Assembly: GCA_903879765.1 (NCBI GenBank)
Contig: CAIRMS010000057.1
Location: 1 to 10,767, forward strand
Length of the DNA stretch: 10,767 nucleotides
Direction: 5' to 3'
From: an uncultured Flavobacteriales bacterium
GTDB lineage: Bacteria > Bacteroidota > Bacteroidia > Flavobacteriales_D > Crocinitomicaceae
Within the stretch, counting starts at the first letter, position 1; each line of letters begins with the position of its first letter. The position numbers and the translations under genes were made by a program. The notes beneath the pieces were generated by a model, which saw nothing but the letters and a program-made list of their open reading frames with translations, was not told the origin of the DNA and did not search any database. Below, in pieces: positions 1 through 6,247 of the stretch.

Positions 1-910
1 ACCTGTTATTGCTGGAATCATCGGGAATATTCGATTAGCTTACGATATTTGGGGATCAACAGTAAATCTAGCTCAACGAATGGAGATGTTAGGTGAACCA
101 GGGAAAGTTACAATTACAGGAAGTACATTCCAATTTATTGAGCCTTATTTTGAATGTGAATACAAAGGAAAAGCACTTACAAAATCACGTGAGAAAGTCG
201 ATACATATGTGGTTAATCGCATAAAACCAGAGCTCTCCCTCAATGGAGAAGGTTTGTTGCCAAATTCTCGGTTTGAAGAAATCAAAAAATTACACCATTA
301 CAGCTCGATTAAATACTATAAAACGGAACACAATGTGCTTTCATTTCTAGAAAAGAACTTGTCTGACAAATTGTATTACCATTCCTTGAGGCATACAAAA
401 GATGTCGTAAAGTCGGTAGAACGAATTGCATTGCTTGAAGGTGTGACAGATGAAGGGCTATTTTTATTGAAAACTGCGGCGATTTTACACGATGCCGGAT
501 TTATCGAAAGGTACGATAACAATGAAGAAATTGGTGCGCGAATGGCAAGGGAAATCCTCCCAAAATACGGATACACAGAACAACACGTAAAAACAATTGT
601 AGAACTTATTCACGTAACAAAATTTCCACACAAACCAATTAACAAGCTGCAAGAAATCATTTGTGATGCCGATTTAGATTACCTAGGGACTGATGATTTT
701 GAGAAAATAGCTGACCGCCTGCGACTAGAATTAACCGAAATGGGGAAATTAGAATCACGCAAACAATGGGATGAAATCCAAGTAAAATTCTTGAAGCAAC
801 ATCAATTTTTTACGCAAACAGCTATTCAAATGCGTCAAGAAAAAAAGGAATTGAATTTGCAAATTGTATTGGATCGTTTGATGGCGGACCAATATGATGA
901 GACCACTTAA
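1..910 (+). CDS. Class III nucleotidyl cyclase with C-terminal HD phosphohydrolase domain (5' partial)
   Basis: This gene enters from the left edge; the reading frame is open from base 2, so the ATG at 80 lies inside the domain and is not the true start. About 302 codons are visible. Visible residues 1-75 are the end of a class III adenylate/guanylate cyclase catalytic domain: AYDIWGSTVNLAQRM carries the Asn (22) and Arg (26) that stabilise the transition state in this family. Asp15 sits at the base-selecting position and is typical of ATP rather than GTP users. After a linker comes an HD domain: His at 392-394, the HD pair in ILHDAGF at 488-493, and Asp in CDADLDYLG near 665-673. The HD superfamily hydrolyses phosphate esters, including cyclic nucleotides. 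The N-terminal part, often a sensor or membrane region in such proteins, is outside the window. Domain calls are firm; cAMP as the product and the HD substrate are inferences. Confidence 0.9.
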   Translation, partial: PVIAGIIGNIRLAYDIWGSTVNLAQRMEMLGEPGKVTITGSTFQFIEPYFECEYKGKALTKSREKVDTYVVNRIKPELSLNGEGLLPNSRFEEIKKLHHYSSIKYYKTEHNVLSFLEKNLSDKLYYHSLRHTKDVVKSVERIALLEGVTDEGLFLLKTAAILHDAGFIERYDNNEEIGARMAREILPKYGYTEQHVKTIVELIHVTKFPHKPINKLQEIICDADLDYLGTDDFEKIADRLRLELTEMGKLESRKQWDEIQVKFLKQHQFFTQTAIQMRQEKKELNLQIVLDRLMADQYDETT

Positions 911-913
911 AAC

Positions 914-1627
914 CTACAAAAATCGGACGCCTGTGCGTTTTGCCGGCTCTTTCTTTTTCACTTGACCTATCGCATAGGAATAAGAAAGGTTTAGAATACT
1001 GCGATTTATCGGATTTGCAACTTGAATTTTTTGATCATAAAAATAGCCTAATTCGAAACCATGTGGACCATCAAGTTCCAGCTCAACACCCACATAATAA
1101 CGAATCCTTGTAAATTGTTTTCCGTTTTCCCCTGTTAATGGGTTATAAAAGAACTCGCAACTCAAATTGGGCGTTAAAAAACTATTATTGATGTCAAATG
1201 AATAACTTGGTTTAAAACGAATCGCTTGATCAAACTCAGATTCATATGGGCCTCCTAAATTATTGAAAGAGTACTGATACCGCGTTCTAAATCCGAATGA
1301 ATGACGTTTGATTCCATAAGAAAGCTGAAGGTTACCATTAATGCGATTACTGGTTAAAAAATTTCCGTTAAGCTCTTTTTTTCCAATCAAACGGTAATCA
1401 ATAGACACCCGAACATACTTATTTAGTTTATACTTCAATGATAATTGAGGGAAAATGGTACTAAGTCCGTCGTTCCCAAAACGTGTTGTTAAATCCACTC
1501 CATAAGAGAATTCTTTGTTTAATTTCCCACTCACACCTAACTCGTTCCAAACTTGAAAAACGGTAGACTGACTGTGAATCCCACTGAAATGTAAACAGAA
1601 AACCAAAAGAGCAAAAAATGATTTCAT
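914..1627 (-). CDS. DUF2490-type outer-membrane beta-barrel protein
   Basis: A 237-residue protein with a signal peptide (about residues 1-19, ending HSQ) followed by alternating amphipathic beta strands rich in Tyr and Phe (for example YKLNKYVRVSIDYRL, residues 66-80, and HGFELGYFYDQ, 189-199). This layout, with W27 near the mature N-terminus, the FPQLSLKYKLNKYVRV pattern and a length of about 220-240, fits the DUF2490 family of predicted outer-membrane barrels in Bacteroidota; their function is not known. The start ATG shares one base with the stop of the upstream lipoprotein gene (TAATG), which suggests translational coupling and a shared role at the outer membrane. The last 16 residues, after the final strand, form a basic tail (KKKEPAKR) rather than the usual terminal aromatic strand end. 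The gene converges on the cyclase-HD gene with a gap of only 3 bases. Confidence 0.75.
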   Translation of the reverse strand: MKSFFALLVFCLHFSGIHSQSTVFQVWNELGVSGKLNKEFSYGVDLTTRFGNDGLSTIFPQLSLKYKLNKYVRVSIDYRLIGKKELNGNFLTSNRINGNLQLSYGIKRHSFGFRTRYQYSFNNLGGPYESEFDQAIRFKPSYSFDINNSFLTPNLSCEFFYNPLTGENGKQFTRIRYYVGVELELDGPHGFELGYFYDQKIQVANPINRSILNLSYSYAIGQVKKKEPAKRTGVRFL

Positions 1628-2046
1628 TAGATTTTACGGATGTTTATCGTGCCTAAATCTACCACTTGACCTTTTTCTGTTACTTCAAAGGTTTGTTTCA
1701 CTACATTCTTTCCACTTGGCTGCGTGGCATCATCTTCATAAACAAACACGGTGTAAGTTCCCTTTTGTAGGTAGTTAAAAACAAAAGACCCGTCATAACT
1801 TGTTTTTACATCTTCATCATAAAACTGATCGGCTGTGCCGTAAATTAAATAGACATCAATATCACTTCCAGGATACTCGGCAATTACATTGCCTAAAGCA
1901 TTATACTTTTGCTCTTGAATAATCCCTTTAATGGTTGCTCCACCTCCGGTTCCCTCTACTTTTTTACAAGATGTAGAAACACTAAAAATAAGAATGGAAA
2001 GAAGTAGGAGAAAGCTATTTTTCATAATCAAAGAATTTTTATTCAT
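1627..2046 (-). CDS. Small lipoprotein with a carboxypeptidase-regulatory/prealbumin-like beta-sandwich domain
   Basis: From the outermost ATG the product is 139 residues. A second ATG at 2023-2025 (residue 8) gives a more typical lipoprotein signal, MKNSFLLLLSILIFSVSTSC, so it may be the true start; neither has a Shine-Dalgarno site, as is usual in this phylum. Cys27 followed by KK is the likely lipidation site, though the lipobox (S-T-S-C) is loose. The mature part starts with a Gly-rich linker, then a roughly 100-residue domain. Its YDGSFVFNYLQKGTYTVFVYEDD segment (residues 84-106) matches the carboxypeptidase-regulatory-like / SdrD-B-like beta-sandwich pattern, and VDLGTINI closes it. Such domains are structural or binding modules. 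It heads a two-gene unit with the DUF2490 gene (one-base overlap). No specific function can be named. Confidence 0.8.
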   Translation of the reverse strand: MNKNSLIMKNSFLLLLSILIFSVSTSCKKVEGTGGGATIKGIIQEQKYNALGNVIAEYPGSDIDVYLIYGTADQFYDEDVKTSYDGSFVFNYLQKGTYTVFVYEDDATQPSGKNVVKQTFEVTEKGQVVDLGTINIRKI

Positions 2047-2061
2047 GCAATTTTAACAAAA

Positions 2062-2076
2062 AAAACAACTTGTTTT
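2062..2076. repeat. Short perfect inverted repeat in the divergent intergenic region
   Basis: AAAACAA-C-TTGTTTT, 7-base arms around a single central base, lies between the lipoprotein gene and the CotH gene. It overlaps the second of two direct copies of TTTTAACA (2051-2058 and 2073-2080, 22 bases apart). The placement would suit an operator for one or both divergent units, but in an AT-rich spacer a repeat this short can arise by chance. Confidence 0.3.
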
Positions 2077-2096
2077 AACATTACACGTTTTGAATA

Positions 2097-2127
2097 TTGG
2101 AAATTGCTTGACTTTTCGTTAATTTTA
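2097..2127 (+). promoter_or_regulatory. Putative Bacteroidota sigma-A promoter for the CotH/PorP unit
   Basis: A TTG-containing -33 element (2097-2099) is followed after 20 bases by TAATTTTA (2120-2127), seven of eight matches to the Bacteroidota -7 consensus TAnnTTTG. The ATG follows about 20 bases later, giving a short leader. Confidence 0.4.
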
Positions 2128-2147
2128 GTCGCTCTTAATCAAAAACT

Positions 2148-5100
2148 ATGAAACAACTCCTACTCAGTTTGATCCTACTTGCTTTTAATCAAATTGCATT
2201 CAGTCAAGTGGTTATCAATGAATATTCTTGTTCGAACATAGCGGGACCCTCAGATGCCTATGGTGAAAAAGAGGATTGGGTTGAATTGTATAATGTCACT
2301 GCAGCTCCCGTTGATCTGACGGGATGGTACCTTTCGGATAAAGCATCCAACTTGACAAAATGGATGATTCCAAGTGGATCTATCGCAGCAAATGGATTTA
2401 AAATGGTTTTCTGTTCGAAGAGGGATCTGGTGAACGGAAACGAATACCATCCTAATTTTAATCTTACTCAAACGGATGGGGACTGGATCATTCTTTCAAA
2501 TACATTTGGCAATGTCGTGGATTCATTTAAAATCGTTCATTTAACAAAGGCAGATCACTCTGTTGGAAGATCGACAAACGCAGCGGTGGATTTCAAATTG
2601 TTTACTACCCCAACACCTAATGCAAACAACGCAGGAGCGGTTAATTTCTACCCTCCAAAGCCTGTTTTCAGCGTGGCTCCTGGTTTTTATCCATCGGCTC
2701 AGACGGTCACAATTACCTGCGCTGACCCAACGGCAACAATCAGATATACCTTGGATGGCTCGAATCCAACGGCAACTTCTACCGTTTACTCTACACCAAT
2801 TAACATCCCCACCACAAAAGTATTGCGAGCAGCTGCATTTGGAACCACACTATCTTCTTTTATTGAAACGAACACCTATTTTATTAATGTTACCCATACG
2901 GTACCTGTTGTTTCAGTATGTAGTCAAGGAGTGTTTTCATTGGTCGCAAATGGGAGTCAGAATCCTGCCAATAGAATTGGTGGATTCGAATTATTTGAAC
3001 AAGACGGTTCCTTCATAGATGAAGCGGAAGGTGATTTTAACAAACATGGTAACGACTCATGGTCTTATCCTCAACGAGGTTTTGATTTCATTTGCCGCGA
3101 CCAATATGGACATAATGGAGATATTGAACACGTTATTTTTCCAGAAAAGAGCCGTGACGCATTCCAACGTTTGATTCTTAAACCTGGTGCAAGTGACAAT
3201 TATCCTTTTGAACAAGGTGCACACATACGCGATGCGTTTATTCATACCTTATCAATTCGTGCGGACATGAAACTTGATGAACGCACATGGCGTCCTGCTG
3301 TCGTTTACCTAAATGGAAATTACTGGGGGGTTTATGAAATTCGCGAAAAAGCTGATGACCACGACTATACTGATATTTATTTTGGACAAAATAAATTCAA
3401 CCTACAATACTTGAAAACTTGGGGCGGTACGTGGCAAGAGTATGGTGCTCCCAATGCACAACCAAACTGGAATGCGCTAAGAAATTATATCATGACCAAT
3501 AATATGGGAAATGCGACGAATTATAATTACGTTGATTCCCTCTTCAATTGGCAATCATTAGCCGATTATTTCATGATAAACTCCTACACAGTAAACCAAG
3601 ATTGGTTAAATTGGAATACAGCTTGGTGGAGAGGATTAGATCCAGCCGGAGATAAAAAGAAATGGCGCTATGCACTTTGGGATATGGACGCGACTTTTGG
3701 ACATTACATCAATTATACTGGTATTCCTGACCCGAGCGCGAATGCTGATCCGTGTAATGCCGAGAATTTACCGAACCCAGGTGGGCAAGGCCATACGGAT
3801 ATTCTCGAAAAGTTAATAAATGAAAATCCGATTGTTGAGCAATATTATATAACACGCTATATTGACCTAATTAATACATCATTCAGTTGTACAAGTATGT
3901 TGGCACTGCTTGACAGCATGGTAAATGAAATTGCACCTGAGATGACAGCCCATTGTACAAAATGGGGTGGGACTTACAACGGTTGGCAGTCACGAGTGAC
4001 GCAATTAAGAAATTTCATCAATCAACGCTGCCTTGCCATGGAACAAGGTTTAATTGATTGTTATCAATTAACGGGGCCTTTTCCAGTGACGTTTGATGTG
4101 TCACCAGTGAATGCCGGAACAATCAAAGTGAATTCAATTACCCCACCTACGTATCCTTGGTCAACAACTTATTTCGGAGGTATTCAGACCAACGTGAAGG
4201 CGAAAGCAAATACAGGGTATATTTTTGACCATTGGACCTACACAACTGGACCAATGGGCTTAGCAAGTACATTAGATTCGAATTTCATTAACATCAATGG
4301 TCCAGAAACCATCGTAGCTGTTTTTGTGCCAGATATTCCAGATTTAGATGGAGATGGATGTTTGAATACAGTTGAAGTGGCTGCAGGAACAGATCCGAAC
4401 GTAGTAGATACGGATGGTGATGGTGAAAATGACTGTATCGAACTTGGACCAAATCCTGCAACACCACTCGATACCGATGGTGATGGAATTATTGACGCAC
4501 TGGAATCCATGATTACAGATACAGATGGAGATGGTGTGATGAATGAATTGGATCCAGACAACGCAAATCCATGTATACCTAATCCAAACGCTGGACCTTG
4601 TGACCAAGATAGCGACGGATTAACAAATACGCAAGAAGGATTGGCAGGAACGAATCCAACAAATCCAGATACAGATGGAGATGGTGTGAACGATGGAACG
4701 GAAGTCACAAATGCCTCGGATCCACTGAATCCATGTGATCCCGATGATACATTGCCTGGTTGCCAAATTGATACAGATTTCGATGGCTTAACCGACGCAC
4801 AAGAAGGAGTCCTTGGAACAAACCCAAATAATCCAGATACGGATGGAGATGGATATAACGATGCCCTTGAGGTAACACAAGGATCAGATCCTCTGAATCC
4901 ATGTGACCCGAATGCGAGTTCTCCAGAGTGTGCGGATGGCATACATATTCCAACTGCTTTTTCACCAGATAATGTCGGTAATGAAGACAATGATGTGTAC
5001 CAAATCATCGTTGGTAAAAACATTGAATCAATTGGATTTAAAATCTTTGACCGTTGGGGGAACTGTGTGTTTGAATCGAACAACAAAACATTCAAATGGG

Positions 5101-5216
5101 ATGGAACCTACAAAGGAAAATTGTTGAACACAGGTGTTTATGCGTATATATGCGATGTGACTTATTCCGGTGGAACAAAGAAAAAAATGTCAGGAAATAT
5201 TACCTTAATTCGATAA
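2148..5216 (+). CDS. Secreted CotH kinase-like multidomain protein with TSP3 stalk and type IX (type B) sorting domain
   Basis: 1022 residues, domains in order. Signal peptide 1-19. Lamin-tail domain about 21-143 (INEYSCSN, WVELYN, LTGWYLSD). Chitobiase/hexosaminidase C-terminal-like beta domain 172-246 (TIRYTLDGSNPT). CotH kinase-like domain about 250-640, with NGNYWGVYEIREKAD (389-403) and RYALWDMDATFG (507-518), whose DxD is the probable metal-binding pair. InlB-B-repeat-like module 645-727. Calcium-binding TSP3-type repeats 730-928 (DTDGDG motifs). Gliding-motility/CHU_C type B sorting domain about 931-1022 (PTAFSPD, FKIFDRWGN, WDGTYKGK). Characterised CotH proteins are atypical secretory-pathway kinases that phosphorylate surface proteins such as spore coat proteins. 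By inference this one is exported by type IX secretion and displayed on the cell surface or released. Kinase activity is not proven here. The PorP/SprF gene follows by 8 bases and is probably cotranscribed. Confidence 0.93.
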   Translation: MKQLLLSLILLAFNQIAFSQVVINEYSCSNIAGPSDAYGEKEDWVELYNVTAAPVDLTGWYLSDKASNLTKWMIPSGSIAANGFKMVFCSKRDLVNGNEYHPNFNLTQTDGDWIILSNTFGNVVDSFKIVHLTKADHSVGRSTNAAVDFKLFTTPTPNANNAGAVNFYPPKPVFSVAPGFYPSAQTVTITCADPTATIRYTLDGSNPTATSTVYSTPINIPTTKVLRAAAFGTTLSSFIETNTYFINVTHTVPVVSVCSQGVFSLVANGSQNPANRIGGFELFEQDGSFIDEAEGDFNKHGNDSWSYPQRGFDFICRDQYGHNGDIEHVIFPEKSRDAFQRLILKPGASDNYPFEQGAHIRDAFIHTLSIRADMKLDERTWRPAVVYLNGNYWGVYEIREKADDHDYTDIYFGQNKFNLQYLKTWGGTWQEYGAPNAQPNWNALRNYIMTNNMGNATNYNYVDSLFNWQSLADYFMINSYTVNQDWLNWNTAWWRGLDPAGDKKKWRYALWDMDATFGHYINYTGIPDPSANADPCNAENLPNPGGQGHTDILEKLINENPIVEQYYITRYIDLINTSFSCTSMLALLDSMVNEIAPEMTAHCTKWGGTYNGWQSRVTQLRNFINQRCLAMEQGLIDCYQLTGPFPVTFDVSPVNAGTIKVNSITPPTYPWSTTYFGGIQTNVKAKANTGYIFDHWTYTTGPMGLASTLDSNFININGPETIVAVFVPDIPDLDGDGCLNTVEVAAGTDPNVVDTDGDGENDCIELGPNPATPLDTDGDGIIDALESMITDTDGDGVMNELDPDNANPCIPNPNAGPCDQDSDGLTNTQEGLAGTNPTNPDTDGDGVNDGTEVTNASDPLNPCDPDDTLPGCQIDTDFDGLTDAQEGVLGTNPNNPDTDGDGYNDALEVTQGSDPLNPCDPNASSPECADGIHIPTAFSPDNVGNEDNDVYQIIVGKNIESIGFKIFDRWGNCVFESNNKTFKWDGTYKGKLLNTGVYAYICDVTYSGGTKKKMSGNITLIR
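4599..4934 (+). repeat. Two tandem 168-base (56-residue) units in the TSP3 stalk
   Basis: Residues 818-873 and 874-929 are two copies of one module: DGLT-(N/D)-(T/A)-QEG, GTNP, NPDTDGDG, EVT, SDPLNPCDP, then a Cys eight residues on from the first. The DNA is also similar, notably around NPDTDGDG and LNPCDP, which points to fairly recent duplication. In addition, a 24-base stretch is identical at 4516-4539 and 4666-4689. Confidence 0.8.
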
Positions 5217-5224
5217 GCTAAAAA

Positions 5225-6247
5225 ATGAAGATCAACACCTTGCTTTTTTGTTTAGTTGGATTCTCGGTTTTTGCACAAGACTATCACTTGACGCAAATTG
5301 ATAAAACAATGCCTATTTGGAATCCGTCAACAACTTCGATGCACCAAGGATTTGAGAGAATCAGCTTGCAAAATCGGAATCAATGGCTGGGCTCTGGCAC
5401 TCAGTTCATGACGAGTTACGGGATGGGAGAATTTTCCGTTGGTAAAACCAAGAAAAGCACGAAAGCATACGCTGGTATTGGTGTGTTCTTTAGCAATGAC
5501 ATCGGAGGAGATTCAAAAATGTCTCAAAAATCATTTGGAACGTCGGTGAGTGGACATCTTCCATTAGCCAAGGGACACTGGCTGTCGGCAGGAATTCAAA
5601 CAGCAATTTGTAACCGAAGTGCCGATTTCTCTCGCTTACTTTACTACTCGCAATGGAATGGAAGTTCATTAGATCCAACTGTTTATTCTGGCGAAGCGAA
5701 TGATTTCACCTCGTTTTCTTATCTTGATGCCGGACTAGGCATGAACTACCGTTATGTCCCAGGAAATAAGCCTAATTTAAGTAGTGGAGATTTTGCATTT
5801 ATGGGTGGATTTGCCATCGCACATGTAAACAGTCCTAGATTAAATTATAACAGTCTAACAACGGATCGCCTTTTTAGAAAATATTGCCTTAACTCACAAG
5901 TTAAATACGCTTTTGATGACAAATCAAGTATGGAACTAAGCGTAACGCAACTCTTTCAAGGCCCTCATAAAGAAACGATTCTTGGATTATTTTATCGCTC
6001 CAACTTCAGAGCTAATTCTGAAATTACTAATCTCGTAAGCTCACAATCACTTTTAATGGGTTTTTATTTCAGATCAATGGGAACCATTGCGCCTTATTTT
6101 TCTTTTAATTTCGGACCGATTGATTTAGGTCTATCTTATGATTACGACATGGGGCGTATTTCGAGTGCTTACCGCCACTCAATAGAAGTAAATTTCGCTT
6201 ATACATTTACAAAAAACTCCTTGTTTAGCGGCAATCGTTTGCGTTAA
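5225..6247 (+). CDS. PorP/SprF-family type IX secretion-associated outer-membrane protein
   Basis: 340 residues with a signal peptide (about 1-17, ending FAQ) and a mature start QDYHLTQ...WNPS (18-35), the family's usual Q-D-x-H opening followed by an N-P motif. The RNQW motif (51-54) and repeated glycine/aromatic strand patterns (YAGIGVFFSNDIGGD, LDAGLGMNYRYVPG) to the end agree with the PorP/SprF family of predicted outer-membrane beta barrels. PorP is a core component of the type IX machinery in Porphyromonas and SprF is needed for SprB secretion in Flavobacterium. Extra copies commonly lie just downstream of genes for large proteins with type B sorting domains, as here (8-base gap), so the likely role is secretion or anchoring of the CotH protein. 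Its 3' end overlaps the GH3 gene by 23 bases in convergent orientation. Confidence 0.9.
   Translation: MKINTLLFCLVGFSVFAQDYHLTQIDKTMPIWNPSTTSMHQGFERISLQNRNQWLGSGTQFMTSYGMGEFSVGKTKKSTKAYAGIGVFFSNDIGGDSKMSQKSFGTSVSGHLPLAKGHWLSAGIQTAICNRSADFSRLLYYSQWNGSSLDPTVYSGEANDFTSFSYLDAGLGMNYRYVPGNKPNLSSGDFAFMGGFAIAHVNSPRLNYNSLTTDRLFRKYCLNSQVKYAFDDKSSMELSVTQLFQGPHKETILGLFYRSNFRANSEITNLVSSQSLLMGFYFRSMGTIAPYFSFNFGPIDLGLSYDYDMGRISSAYRHSIEVNFAYTFTKNSLFSGNRLR

Noticed and set aside
80..910. ATG at 80 as the start of an HD-only protein
   Set aside because: The frame is open from base 2 and encodes the preceding part of the cyclase domain, so this Met is internal and the gene is truncated by the window edge.
927..941. 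Possible + strand terminator hairpin (ACGC-CTGT-GCGT then TTT) after the cyclase-HD gene
   Set aside because: The stem has only four base pairs and the T run is short, and it lies within the coding end of the DUF2490 gene. Too weak to annotate.
2563..3018. Open frame of 151 codons on the + strand in another frame of the CotH gene
   Set aside because: It overlaps the well-supported lamin-tail and chitobiase-like domains and shows no recognisable protein pattern.
4238..5095. Long open frame (285 codons) on the - strand inside the CotH gene
   Set aside because: It is antisense to the repetitive Asp/Gly/Thr stalk codons, and its product is a low-complexity Ser/Pro/Phe repeat that mirrors them. 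It has no signal or domain and the + strand frame is clearly coding.
6231..6242. Small hairpin GCAA-TCGT-TTGC at the PorP/GH3 junction
   Set aside because: Four-base stem, no T run on either strand, and fully within overlapping coding sequence.
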